22,545 nt of DNA. It comes from a virus. Both the position numbers and the translations under genes were made by a program. The DNA lies in the IMG/VR virus record IMGVR_UViG_3300025695_000104, positions 1-22,545 of that record, one strand, 5' to 3'. The notes under the pieces are model-generated. The model did not search any database. It saw only the letters and a program-made list of their open reading frames with translations, and was not told the DNA's origin. Shown here one piece after another: positions 1 through 8,596 of this stretch; the stretch's first letter is position 1, and each line of letters begins with the position of its first letter.

Positions 1-167
1 TTCCCTGGCAGTGTAAATACTAAAGGAGACTTACCTGTACTTAAATAATAAGTTCTGTCTTTATATTCCCACCTTGGTTTAACTGATTGTTTTTGAACTG
101 GTGCATTTTTTACAACAGTTGACTGAGGTGCAACCTCGCTTCTTGTAGCTGTAGCTTTTTTAGCCAT
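1..167 (-). CDS. Partial head-region protein downstream of the capsid gene (N-terminal 55 aa)
   Basis: The frame starts with ATG at 167 and stays open to the left edge, so the 3' part is missing. The visible protein begins MAKKATATRSEVAPQ, followed by a low-complexity T/V/Q/K stretch and then a more ordered part containing WEYKDRTYYL and STGKSPLVFTLPG. The leader is an A/T-rich run ending in TTATATTATG, as at other starts here. It is the next gene after the major capsid gene, with an 82-nt gap that holds a strong stem-loop. In comparable phages this slot usually encodes a head-completion, decoration or connector protein, but that is inference from position. I do not recognise the family. Confidence 0.75.
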   Translation of the reverse strand, partial: MAKKATATRSEVAPQSTVVKNAPVQKQSVKPRWEYKDRTYYLSTGKSPLVFTLPG

Positions 168-197
168 AATATAATATAATTAAATAATTTAATAAAG

Positions 198-238
198 GTA
201 ATACCTACCCTCGTATATACAACAAGGGTAAATATTAC
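198..238 (-). other. Stem-loop between the capsid gene and the next gene
   Basis: An inverted repeat has outer arms GTAATA (198-203) and TATTAC (233-238), inner arms TACCCT (206-211) and AGGGTA (225-230), and a 13-nt loop. The two positions between the arms are CC against AA on the plus strand. In the minus-strand transcript they become UU against GG, which form two U-G wobble pairs, so the 14-pair stem is continuous only in the sense in which the neighbouring genes are transcribed. It lies just after the capsid stop codon. No clean U-tract follows, so it could be a weak terminator, an RNA-processing site or a 3'-end stabiliser for the capsid mRNA. Confidence 0.55.
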
Positions 239-249
239 ACTAGTTTTTG

Positions 250-1671
250 TTATACTGAAATCTTTTTCAACAATACAAAGTTATTAGCTCCTTGTACACA
301 TAAACATCTTTCTGATAAGAAGTGAACGTTCATTGCGTCTTCGTCACTTGTGTAGTTTCCACCAACAGATCCAGTAATCCAAGATTTCATTTTTCTGTCG
401 TCAGCTTCTGAAGCTCTGTAACGTACATGTAAAAATGGTCTTGAAATGTTCTTACCTAATTGTTGATCATAAACTGTAGAAGTTCCTGCTGGCACAATAA
501 CACCTTCAATATCTCCTACTAATCCACGAGTAGTAGCGTCGTTTAAGTATTTCCAGTCAGTTTTATAGAAGTCGTAAGAACCTCTTCTGAATCCAGAGAA
601 ACCTAAATTTAAAGCCATATCCTCAGAGTTGTCAAATACTCCATAAGAAGTACCTCCAGCACCATAAGAATTTTGAGCTGCTAACATGTTATCAATACCT
701 AAAGCAGAAGCTCTATCTAAGAACATCATGTTTTCTTCAATAGCTCCTTGCTTATCTAATTCTTGTAAGATTAAATCAAAGTCAGCTAAACCATTAGTTC
801 CACCAAAATCAGCGTCAGAATATACTAAACCTCTGTTTTCTAAAGCTGAAAATAACCCATCAGATCCAGTAATTTCAGATCCGCCACCTAAACCAGCAGC
901 TGGAGTAATTGGAGCAGATGCTTTTTCTGCTTCGATCATAGTCATTTCTAATTGATCTTCAAAACGAATTCTTGCTTCGTGCTCAGATTTTAAATACCAT
1001 AAGTATCCAGAAGTTCCCGCTTCAGTAGCTACTTCTACCCAACCAATTTGAGCAGTATCAGAACCGTTTACATTGTATTTATCTCTTAAGATAATTGGTT
1101 TGTTACTAAATTGCTCAAAAGCAGCATCTATTGATGTACCTGCATTAGAAGTACCTTTAGCATATTCAGAACCATATACAAATACTTTAACATTACCAGT
1201 TCCTGTAACTGTAATAGCACCTGCGTAACCAGCGATTGTTAATGTTGCAACACCCGCAGCAACAGATACAGCGCTAACATATGCTTTTTCAACAGTTAAA
1301 CCAGTAGAATCAGCAATAACAATTGTAGCTCCAGGGCCAATAAGGTTTTTAGAAGCTCCAGATGCAGCTGGAATAGTGATAGAAGTTGGAGATACAACAG
1401 TTACGTCGTCATAAGCAATGTGTAATCTTCCTTGTTCAGACCATACAACTTGATCAGAAGCCATTGGCATTTCTGCTCCTACCATACGTAAAAATCCAGA
1501 GATTGTTCTGTTTCCATAACGCTCTACTTCTTTTTCGTATACTTCTGGTAAGAATTGTTGTGTAAAATCTAATTGAGATAATGATAAATAGTTGTCATTA
1601 AATAATGTTTGTGTAGGACGTGGAGTTAAATGAGCTAACGCTCCTGCACTTCCTGTAAATGAACCTGCCAT
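250..1671 (-). CDS. Major capsid protein (HK97-fold type, probable)
   Basis: This 473-aa protein is the likely building block of the icosahedral shell. The N-terminal region has the helix QFLPEVYEKEVERYGNR (about residues 39-55), followed by a predicted mixed alpha/beta core with SDQVVWSEQGRLHI (72-85). This style is seen in capsid proteins of Bacteroidota phages, including crAss-like ones. Residues about 90-167 are T/V/G/A-rich beta sequence that looks like an inserted Ig-like or E-loop/insertion domain. The order portal, scaffold, then this gene supports the call, as does the length. The leader reads AAAAAATTATG with no Shine-Dalgarno. No N-terminal propeptide or prohead-protease site is obvious. 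The main uncertainty is the exact family, since the capsid role rests on context and general resemblance. Confidence 0.85.
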   Translation of the reverse strand: MAGSFTGSAGALAHLTPRPTQTLFNDNYLSLSQLDFTQQFLPEVYEKEVERYGNRTISGFLRMVGAEMPMASDQVVWSEQGRLHIAYDDVTVVSPTSITIPAASGASKNLIGPGATIVIADSTGLTVEKAYVSAVSVAAGVATLTIAGYAGAITVTGTGNVKVFVYGSEYAKGTSNAGTSIDAAFEQFSNKPIILRDKYNVNGSDTAQIGWVEVATEAGTSGYLWYLKSEHEARIRFEDQLEMTMIEAEKASAPITPAAGLGGGSEITGSDGLFSALENRGLVYSDADFGGTNGLADFDLILQELDKQGAIEENMMFLDRASALGIDNMLAAQNSYGAGGTSYGVFDNSEDMALNLGFSGFRRGSYDFYKTDWKYLNDATTRGLVGDIEGVIVPAGTSTVYDQQLGKNISRPFLHVRYRASEADDRKMKSWITGSVGGNYTSDEDAMNVHFLSERCLCVQGANNFVLLKKISV

Positions 1672-1694
1672 AATTTTTTAATTTTTAATTTTTT

Positions 1695-2879
1695 TTATTT
1701 TCTAGTTTTAATTCCAAACTTAGAAGGAGCTCCGGGATTTATTGCTCTAATTTTAAAACCGCCTATTCTTTCTACACTTTCGTGAGTTCCTCTAGGAGAC
1801 ATATCAATGTTTTTTGCTTTAGCTACACTTTGTTTAATAGCATCTGCTTTACCTTGCTCATAAAAATGTTGTGCAATCTTATCCGCGTTCATAGCTGTAA
1901 ACAAAGACTTATGATAACCCGCTGCGTCACTAATTTCATTTTTTTCGTTCAAGAACTTCTTGACAAAATTATTAATATCGCTTTGAGTCTCTTTTACTTG
2001 ATCTACATTATTTACTTTAAACCGAAATTGCTTTTCTCCAACGTTGAAATCAAAACCTTTGAAATCATTAGAAAAAAGTTTTTCTGTTTTGTTTTTAAAT
2101 GTAGAAACTTGTTGTTCAGCTAATTTTGCTGCTTCCGCGTTTTCTTTTTTATAACGATTAAAAAATTCAATCGCTTTTTGTTGTTCTGGATTTAGTCTAG
2201 ATCCAGCTTTTATTTCTTCGTAATATTTAGTTTTTAAACTATCAAGATGCTGCTTAGCTTTTGATAACTCTTCTTTTTTAGCTAATTTTTTTCTTCTAAT
2301 ATCTAATTCGTCATCCATGTCCCCATCATAAGAAAAATTGTCTTCCATCAAGAAATCAATTTCTTCTTTATCTAAATGAGGTTTAGTTGTTTCGTAATAT
2401 TCTCTTAATAACTGATCATCATTTAAAGAAGAGTAATCAGTATTTAACTTAACATAATCTTCAAGGCTTCCGCCTGTTTCATTAATAAAATCTACAACTT
2501 TTTGAATATTTTCAGGAAGTTCTACTCCCGATTCTTTTTGTTCAGCTATAGCTTCTTGTATATCTTCTTGTAAATCAACTACTTGCTCTTGGACTTTTTC
2601 CTCTTGTATTTCTTCAATTACAGATTCTGGTTCTTCTTGGACAGAGCTTTGTACTTCTTCAACCAATTTTTCACCGTTACTACTGTCTTCAGATTGTTCG
2701 ATGGTAGCATTGCTTACATCTGGTTTTTGCTCTGGAGCAGCATTTTCTGTTGGATTATTTAACTCGCTTAAATTTACCTTAATAATGCCGTCCTCATAAG
2801 ACATAGCTTTATTTTCTTCTGTTTTTTGTTCTTGAGCAACTTCTTGTGTCGCTAAAGGTTCTTCATTGGTTCCTGCCAT
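1695..2879 (-). CDS. Head scaffolding protein (probable)
   Basis: This 394-aa protein lies between the portal and capsid genes, the classic slot for the internal scaffold that guides shell assembly and then leaves or is digested. Roughly residues 1-125 are extremely rich in E and Q with few aromatics and are likely disordered. The middle (about 185-260) is charged helix/coiled coil, with runs such as RRKKLAKKEELSKAKQHL. The last 50 residues turn basic (SVAKAKNIDMSPRGTHES, then KFGIKTRK), as in scaffolds whose C-terminus binds the capsid lattice. No protease motif is visible, so this is not a fused scaffold-protease. It contains SPRG, one instance of an SP-x-K/R-like motif that recurs in this window. 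Function rests on position and composition. Confidence 0.75.
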   Translation of the reverse strand: MAGTNEEPLATQEVAQEQKTEENKAMSYEDGIIKVNLSELNNPTENAAPEQKPDVSNATIEQSEDSSNGEKLVEEVQSSVQEEPESVIEEIQEEKVQEQVVDLQEDIQEAIAEQKESGVELPENIQKVVDFINETGGSLEDYVKLNTDYSSLNDDQLLREYYETTKPHLDKEEIDFLMEDNFSYDGDMDDELDIRRKKLAKKEELSKAKQHLDSLKTKYYEEIKAGSRLNPEQQKAIEFFNRYKKENAEAAKLAEQQVSTFKNKTEKLFSNDFKGFDFNVGEKQFRFKVNNVDQVKETQSDINNFVKKFLNEKNEISDAAGYHKSLFTAMNADKIAQHFYEQGKADAIKQSVAKAKNIDMSPRGTHESVERIGGFKIRAINPGAPSKFGIKTRK

Positions 2880-2911
2880 GATAAAATATTATATAATTAT
2901 TACTATTATTA

Positions 2912-5338
2912 TTACTTAGGCTCAAAGGAACCTAAGTTGAAATTACCGCTAAGTATATCATTACCTGATGATTCAAAATTTTTAGGCGGCAAATTGTTTT
3001 GTCTTTGTTCTATTAATTCGCTTTGTTGAGTTGCTTGCAATTCAGTTCTTTTATCTTTACGATCTTCTTTTTCTTTTGTCTCAGATTTTTTACTTTGAAC
3101 TTCTATGCCTTTTAATTTCATATTCATTTCAAACTCCATTTGCATTAACTCTTTTTTCAGAGAAGCCTCCTGCATTAATTTTTGTTGATCTATTTGAGCT
3201 TTTGCTTGTTCGAACATAATCTTTTGTTGCGTGATAGCTTCTTGTTTTTGCATTTCAGCCTGAGCGGCTACTTGTTGAGCTTGAGCGTTCGCTTCTGCTT
3301 GAGCTTGTATATTCTGTTGTTGTATTTGCTGATCTCTTATTTGTTTTTCGTTTCTTCTAAGTTTTAGTAATTGATTAGCTAATTTTATATTTTTAATTTC
3401 TCTTAAATCTATAGCATCAGATAAATCTATTAAACCACTTTGTACAGCTGCTTGAATATTGTTTTCTAAAACCGCTCTTTGTTCTTCATCAGGCTGTAAC
3501 TCAATAAATATACCAAAGTCATATAAGTACAAATCACTCATCTCCTCTAAGACGGCTACATTTTGATTCCCTATTTTATGTATAAAAGCTTCCCTTGTTG
3601 GTGAATATTCTAATATATCTGATATTCTAAGCGACAGACCTGCGCATAGGTCAGAAGTTAAAAATAAACTACCGTCTAATATGTGTCTAGTTGCTGTATT
3701 TGAATTTGCAGCAGCTAATTTTTGAACGCCAACTAAAGCTCTAGAATCAGGAGTACTACCGTCTCTTGCTTCGTTTAAACCTGTTACATCTCTTATCATT
3801 TGTAAATAATAGTTGTAGTTAGCAATTAAACTTTGTATTTTTCCACCTCCTGATCCTGTAGATATTTCTTGAATAGGAACTTTTCCTGGGTTCATATCTC
3901 CTTCTTGAGTAAAAGACCTACCTATAACAGAACCTGTTTGGAAAAACATATTTAAGGCTTCTTGCGGATTGTAATTTGTTCCATTACCTAAATCAACCTC
4001 AGCTAAACCATCAGCGTCTAAGTAAACTCCATCTGGAACCATCCTTGACATAACTTGTTGCAGTTTTAAATGGGTTAGTTGTATCATATCTGCAAAACCT
4101 GTTATTCTACTAACAAGAGATTCAATCCTTCCTTTGTACATTCTAGGGGCTACAATACTGTAGTTCATTTTTACTTTTGTATAATCGCTTTTAGGGCGTA
4201 TCATATTTTTAGCAAGCTCCCATTTAAGCATTCTGCCTCCTAGTATCTTAACACCTTCATATAAAACTTCTAATGATTGGGACGCTTTTTCAATACCATA
4301 CTCTTCATATAATTCTGGTGGTGGATTAAAATCATCATCTTTTGGTATTATCTTCGCTGCTCCTGTAGAAGTTTCTTTAACTTTATAAACTTCATTTGTA
4401 AAAGTTTTATAGTTAAAATATAAAACCTGTACAGTATTTGAGTCAGTTTCATCGTAATTAGTAATTGATCTATCGTAAAAACCGTTACTTTGATAGGATT
4501 GAGAAGATATTTCTTGTAATTCATCATTTGTTAGCCAAGGAAATTCTTTTTTAAGCTCGTTTAAATGAACTCTTTTTATTTCTCCTACATAGTAAATATC
4601 TTCAAAGTAAGGTGAGTCAGTGTAAGACCAAACTAAATCAACTGGGTCTACATATTCAATTTTAGCTCCTTCTGATTTATTAAAAGTATTTTTTACAGCA
4701 GCAATACCTATTGTAGTTAAATCGTAATTACACCTTCTTCTAATAAGATTATAATTATTACCTTCTAATAAAACATTTAAAGCTTGCTCTTCGGCTAACT
4801 CAACCTCTTGCTTATAGCTAAGTTGCATATGCAAATCTAACTCTTCTTTATTTTTAGGTAATGTCTCTGGGTCGTTTTCGAATAAGTTGATACCAAACTC
4901 TTGAGCAGCAAATTCATTTAGCTCTCTTGTTTGCATATCTCTTATTAATGATTCCATATACTTTGTTCTTTTTTCAACCCCATAAGGATCTTGAGAATAA
5001 GCTTTTATGTCAAAAAGTCTTTCAGATATACCGTTTACAACGATATCTACAAACTTAGGTATTATAGGTACAGGTTTCCAATCTAAATTAAGATATGACA
5101 AATCACCGTTTATAGATAATTCATCTTTATATTTTTGTATACCCTGTTCTCCTCTAGCATATAATCTTAAGTTGTGAAATGTGTTTTGGTTACTTTTAAA
5201 TCTACCATAACCGTTATCACTACTAAACCACTCGTTTTCAATAGCTCTACCTACAGATGTTCCGTAGTCCATTGACATTTTTTCTTTGTCACTTGCTATT
5301 TGACTTGGAAAATAATTTGTTATAACAGATTTAGCCAT
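2912..5338 (-). CDS. Portal protein
   Basis: This 808-aa protein probably forms the dodecameric portal ring at the head vertex through which DNA is packaged and ejected. It follows the large terminase by 4 nt and precedes the scaffold, the usual order. The N-terminal 550 residues are a globular alpha/beta portion with blocks such as PIIPKFVDIVVNGISERL and DPVDLVWSYTDSPYFEDIYY. In its general look this recalls the long portal proteins of crAss-like and related phages. From about residue 658 the chain becomes a long Q/A/K/E coiled coil (QIQQQNIQAQAEANAQAQQV and onward), ending in a basic KEKEDRKDKR patch. Such a tail suggests a long helical barrel or an internal extension. The start is the ATG after a short A/T leader. 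Confidence 0.85.
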   Translation of the reverse strand: MAKSVITNYFPSQIASDKEKMSMDYGTSVGRAIENEWFSSDNGYGRFKSNQNTFHNLRLYARGEQGIQKYKDELSINGDLSYLNLDWKPVPIIPKFVDIVVNGISERLFDIKAYSQDPYGVEKRTKYMESLIRDMQTRELNEFAAQEFGINLFENDPETLPKNKEELDLHMQLSYKQEVELAEEQALNVLLEGNNYNLIRRRCNYDLTTIGIAAVKNTFNKSEGAKIEYVDPVDLVWSYTDSPYFEDIYYVGEIKRVHLNELKKEFPWLTNDELQEISSQSYQSNGFYDRSITNYDETDSNTVQVLYFNYKTFTNEVYKVKETSTGAAKIIPKDDDFNPPPELYEEYGIEKASQSLEVLYEGVKILGGRMLKWELAKNMIRPKSDYTKVKMNYSIVAPRMYKGRIESLVSRITGFADMIQLTHLKLQQVMSRMVPDGVYLDADGLAEVDLGNGTNYNPQEALNMFFQTGSVIGRSFTQEGDMNPGKVPIQEISTGSGGGKIQSLIANYNYYLQMIRDVTGLNEARDGSTPDSRALVGVQKLAAANSNTATRHILDGSLFLTSDLCAGLSLRISDILEYSPTREAFIHKIGNQNVAVLEEMSDLYLYDFGIFIELQPDEEQRAVLENNIQAAVQSGLIDLSDAIDLREIKNIKLANQLLKLRRNEKQIRDQQIQQQNIQAQAEANAQAQQVAAQAEMQKQEAITQQKIMFEQAKAQIDQQKLMQEASLKKELMQMEFEMNMKLKGIEVQSKKSETKEKEDRKDKRTELQATQQSELIEQRQNNLPPKNFESSGNDILSGNFNLGSFEPK

Positions 5339-5342
5339 ACTT

Positions 5343-7556
5343 TTAATTTTCTATTATTTTCGAAAACACACCAGAATTAGTATATTTTGATATTTTTAAA
5401 TTTATTTTATTTTTTTGCACGTTTGCTTTTGGATAATACTTGTGTCTATTGCAAGCCATTATAGCTAACCCAGAACTTATAGCAGCATCAAACTTGGTTC
5501 TGCTGTTAATATCAAAACCAGCCCAGTCATTTAAAGTTCTATTAAAATACATAGTACCATAAGTATTGTCTTCCAGTAACCCCACGTGTTTGTCTATGTA
5601 ACTTTCAATAGCCGCAGCGTGAGCTTGTTTTATATCTTCACTTGAGTTAGGCATACCGCCTATTTCTTTTTCGGTAACCGATAATTTATTCCAAATACGA
5701 TCAGGCCTATTCATTGAATACCCTCTATAACCTCTCCTTTTAAAATAATATAATAATCTAGGCTTATTATTTTCAGCTAATAAAGGCATTCCGTAGAAAA
5801 CACAAGCCATTAAAACATCTTCAAAAAACATATCCGCTGTTTGAGGTCTAGCTATGTATTCTAAAAAAAATGTATTAGCAGGAGCATCTTCCATACTAAA
5901 TTTAGTTAACCCGTGTAAAGCTCCTTTAGATCCTCCTCCACCTACTGTTCCTGATATATCGTAACTATCGCATCCAAAAGCACCCATATGTTCGTTGCCG
6001 GGGTATTTTATACCATTTTTTATTATTTGCCTATTTTGTAAAGCAGTATTAGGTACCCAAGATATTTTAAATCTACCATTAGGGTTTGGAGTAAAAACTA
6101 CTTTAGAATCTTTAATACCATTAACCCATTGAAAGTTACCAGTTGTAATTACATTTGAATTACTAAGATCTTCATTGTAGTCTATTTGCTCATATATCTT
6201 AGCTAAATTAAATATACTATTTTTAGCTTCGTCTCTAAAAGCGTGCTCTTCTGTTCTTGGAAATTGTCTATAATATTCGTTTAAAGCGTCCTGGTCGCCT
6301 TTTAATCCGTCGGCTTCATTTTCCCAATGCTCTATAACTCCAACTTCTATAAGATCCCCTAATGGATCTAAAACCTCGCTTTTAGGTGTATTAAATACAG
6401 GATGTCCGTATTCATCTATAAATCCTTCATAATTCCATTCCATTGGAATAAACAAAGAATATAAACCAGAAGCTGTTTGACCATTCCTGTTTCTTTTTGT
6501 AACATCAGAGTTTACATATAATTTTTTAAAATTCCCCCCTCCTTTATCTAAAGCGTTTGACGTAGAACCCATCATACACTTTCCAATAATTCTAGAGCCT
6601 AATCTTAAACAAGTTTTTGTAACCCTCCAGTTGTTTAATATATTATCAGGTCTTTCCCATTTACCACTTTCATCATGAACCAATAATCTTAGTTTTTCAC
6701 CATCATATGAGTTATCTCCTGTATTTTTCCAGTCAATAGTTGTATCTAAGCCTTCTAAAACTTCTAGTTTTTCTTTATTTTGTATAGATTTTCTAGTTAG
6801 TCTAGAAGCTGGTACTCTATAAGCCAATTCTGTTTTTGGTCTATCCATACCGTCTTGTATGGGTTTAAAGAAAAAAGGATAGTTAACTGATATTGGCACT
6901 ACCTTGTCAGTGAACATCTTTTTAGCGTCACTACCAGACTTAGACAGTATACCAAATCTAGCGTCTGAACTAATAGTTGCTTGATTAACAGTTTCACCTG
7001 AAGCCATAAAACTAAACCCAGAACGTCTGTTTTTTAAATAACACATTCCATAACATCTGTTATCTGCTTTACAAGCTTCCCAAAATATAAAAAACAATCT
7101 ATTTGCTTCACGAAAATCAGGTCTACCTACATCTATCTTAGACCATTGAAGATACATATAATGAGTACCTGTTAAATATGTCGGCTTATTTTTGTTATAA
7201 AACCAATGACCTTCTTCTCTTCTTTTAAATTCTTCATCAATATACGGCTCCCATTTTTGTTGAAATTTTTCAGGAAGTTCTCTCCAATCGAAAATACTAG
7301 AAATAGCTTTAAGTTCTTTTGGATACTCTACTGGTTTCCATTTATTTATACCTTTGCTAATTTTAGCAGGCTCTTTCGGTAAAGCTATTTTTAAATTTTG
7401 TATACTGTAAATTTCACCAATTTGACCTGTCTTGCTAATTACAACTACGTCGTGCTCCTTATTATACCCATACTTCCATTTTTTACCTCTATTTAACCTA
7501 GAGATTGTTGTATGTTTTATTGGTGTTATAATACTATATAATGATTGCTCGTACAT
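5343..7556 (-). CDS. terL: Terminase large subunit (DNA-packaging ATPase and nuclease)
   Basis: This 737-aa protein is the packaging motor that threads DNA into the prohead and cuts the concatemer. A degenerate Walker A loop sits at about 174-182 (LKNRRSGFS), a basic/Gly/Ser version rather than GxxGxGKT, as in several Bacteroidota phage terminases. The Walker B region is LLVHDESGKW (291-300), with D295/E296 as acidic pair. The coupling motif is GSTSN at 330-334. The C-terminal RNase H-like nuclease shows candidate metal ligands D530 and D533 (FGCDSYD), E595 (LLAEN) and D690 (TKFDAAISSG). The start overlaps the preceding stop by 1 nt (TAATG). The family call is strong, and the exact catalytic assignments are by eye. 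Confidence 0.88.
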   Translation of the reverse strand: MYEQSLYSIITPIKHTTISRLNRGKKWKYGYNKEHDVVVISKTGQIGEIYSIQNLKIALPKEPAKISKGINKWKPVEYPKELKAISSIFDWRELPEKFQQKWEPYIDEEFKRREEGHWFYNKNKPTYLTGTHYMYLQWSKIDVGRPDFREANRLFFIFWEACKADNRCYGMCYLKNRRSGFSFMASGETVNQATISSDARFGILSKSGSDAKKMFTDKVVPISVNYPFFFKPIQDGMDRPKTELAYRVPASRLTRKSIQNKEKLEVLEGLDTTIDWKNTGDNSYDGEKLRLLVHDESGKWERPDNILNNWRVTKTCLRLGSRIIGKCMMGSTSNALDKGGGNFKKLYVNSDVTKRNRNGQTASGLYSLFIPMEWNYEGFIDEYGHPVFNTPKSEVLDPLGDLIEVGVIEHWENEADGLKGDQDALNEYYRQFPRTEEHAFRDEAKNSIFNLAKIYEQIDYNEDLSNSNVITTGNFQWVNGIKDSKVVFTPNPNGRFKISWVPNTALQNRQIIKNGIKYPGNEHMGAFGCDSYDISGTVGGGGSKGALHGLTKFSMEDAPANTFFLEYIARPQTADMFFEDVLMACVFYGMPLLAENNKPRLLYYFKRRGYRGYSMNRPDRIWNKLSVTEKEIGGMPNSSEDIKQAHAAAIESYIDKHVGLLEDNTYGTMYFNRTLNDWAGFDINSRTKFDAAISSGLAIMACNRHKYYPKANVQKNKINLKISKYTNSGVFSKIIEN
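6002..6028. repeat. 27-bp exact repeat, copy inside terL
   Basis: The 27 bases here, GGTATTTTATACC followed by a T-rich tail, are identical to 8922-8948. In terL they encode part of QIIKNGIKYP (residues 510-519), just before the nuclease domain. The core is a short palindrome, GGTAT-TTT-ATACC. Confidence 0.85.
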
Positions 7557-7831
7557 TATCTAGATCTTTTTTCAGCAAAACCTTTAACTGTTTTTGTTAC
7601 AACAGTATCTTTAGGTTTATCATCTAAAGCATTTTGCTCATCATTTATTCTATTTAATATTTCAAAAGCGTCAAATATTGCTAATTTTTTAGTTGCTGCT
7701 GCATTTTTTAATCTATCAGCAGATAAATCATCTTCAGAATCAACAATAGCTTCTTTAGCTACTTTTATTAATTCTTCTACAGCTTTATGTCCAGCTTGGA
7801 TTATATTCTTTTTCGTTTCCTTGATATTCAT
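7556..7831 (-). CDS. Small protein upstream of terL, candidate terminase small subunit
   Basis: This 91-aa, mostly helical, charged protein begins MNIKETKKNIIQAGHKAVEE and contains a second helix around KKLAIFDAFEILNRINDEQ. Its stop overlaps the terL start by 1 nt (TAATG), so the two are probably translationally coupled, and its place directly before terL is where small terminase subunits sit. No classic helix-turn-helix is recognisable by eye, so the terminase role is inference from position and size. Its 5' end overlaps the 3' end of the 197-aa gene by 47 nt in another frame. There is no other in-frame ATG, and the A/T-rich leader (CAATTAAATATG) looks normal. Confidence 0.7.
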   Translation of the reverse strand: MNIKETKKNIIQAGHKAVEELIKVAKEAIVDSEDDLSADRLKNAAATKKLAIFDAFEILNRINDEQNALDDKPKDTVVTKTVKGFAEKRSR

Positions 7832-8378
7832 ATTTAATTGTAATTGATTTGGTAGGAACTCTGTACAACCTGTCTTTGTTTATAATAAATTCATATTCTG
7901 CTCCAGGTTTAAAGCCAACTAAAGATCCGGTTTCTAAGAAATCTAATTCAGGATCTTTATATACTAAAATACCGATGCCTTCTTTTTCAAAATTGCTAGA
8001 AAAAATATTATTTTCAGCTAATGGTTTTATAAAGTTAAAACCTTTACAAGCTTTAAATGTATCATTATTTTTTCGGTATCCAAATACTTGATCTAAGCTA
8101 ACGAAATAAGTGTCTTCGTTGTAATAGCTTCTACTATTCTTTTCATTGCCTCTAATGTCTTTAAAACGTCTAAAAACATTATGATGAACTATGATTTCAT
8201 CTCCAACTTTTATTTCTGTATCTATTTCTAAAGGTACAGCTAAAACTTTTGCAATTCTATTAGAATAATTATGATTATGAAGTTCTGTGTTTAATATTAA
8301 TTCAGAACCATTTATGGTTTTTTTATTTGTATATCTATTACCTAATGGTTTTACTATAAAATTATATAAAGCTTTCAT
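7785..8378 (-). CDS. Tandem double GroES-fold protein, putative second co-chaperonin
   Basis: This 197-aa protein can be read as two GroES-like barrels. Domain 1 (about 1-100) begins MKALYNFIVKPL, like the MKAINYYLVIEKI start of the GroES in this window. It has a possible mobile loop with a hydrophobic LIL tripeptide (GSELILNTE, 24-32), then RIAKVLAVP, then IKVGDEIIV (56-64), and closes with DTYFVSLDQVFG (89-100). Domain 2 (about 113-184) repeats the plan: GFNFIKPL, GIGILVY, GSLVGFKPGAEYEF, then LYRVPTKSITIKYE. This is the strand order of GroES, where a VKVGD turn is followed by a closing strand. The start overlaps the preceding stop by 1 nt. It lies about 3.3 kb from groES and just before the terminase genes, which suggests a head-assembly role. 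The fold call is by motif reading and has not been searched. Confidence 0.6.
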   Translation of the reverse strand: MKALYNFIVKPLGNRYTNKKTINGSELILNTELHNHNYSNRIAKVLAVPLEIDTEIKVGDEIIVHHNVFRRFKDIRGNEKNSRSYYNEDTYFVSLDQVFGYRKNNDTFKACKGFNFIKPLAENNIFSSNFEKEGIGILVYKDPELDFLETGSLVGFKPGAEYEFIINKDRLYRVPTKSITIKYEYQGNEKEYNPSWT

Positions 8379-8596
8379 TAATATTGCAAATCATATTCGA
8401 CCGCGATTGCCATGTTTTTATTAAAATCTTTCCAAGGCAATACTTCATTGTTTTTTTCAATATATATTGAGTACTTAGTTTCTTCTTCAATTATATTAAT
8501 TATAGTGTGACCACCATACACTTCCTGACCAACAGAATAGTGCATAGCGTCACTCTTATAATCTTTACCGATACTAATCTTCCTTATTAGGCTCAT
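8378..8596 (-). CDS. Conserved small phage protein of unknown function
   Basis: This 72-aa protein begins MSLIRKISIGKDYKSDAM and includes HYSVGQEVYGGHTI, a compact, probably beta-rich sequence. From memory this N-terminus resembles small proteins found in marine Bacteroidota phages, always of unknown function. An upstream in-frame ATG at 8614 would add MEKLPK and lengthen the overlap with the 79-aa gene from 23 to 41 nt. I prefer 8596 because MSLIRKISIG matches the remembered family start, but 8614 cannot be excluded. Its stop overlaps the start of the 197-aa double GroES-like gene by 1 nt, so the pair is probably co-translated. No membrane segment, signal peptide or catalytic motif is visible. 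Confidence 0.65.
   Translation of the reverse strand: MSLIRKISIGKDYKSDAMHYSVGQEVYGGHTIINIIEEETKYSIYIEKNNEVLPWKDFNKNMAIAVEYDLQY

Noticed and set aside
20-29. AAAGGAGA as a Shine-Dalgarno site
   Set aside because: It lies on the plus strand inside the antisense of the partial minus-strand gene, with no start codon and frame behind it.
1782-2123. Open plus-strand frames opposite the scaffold, portal, terminase, 312-aa and tail genes as real genes
   Set aside because: They are F/L/S/C-rich or otherwise odd antisense translations of strong minus-strand genes and lack the A/T-rich start leaders seen at genuine genes.
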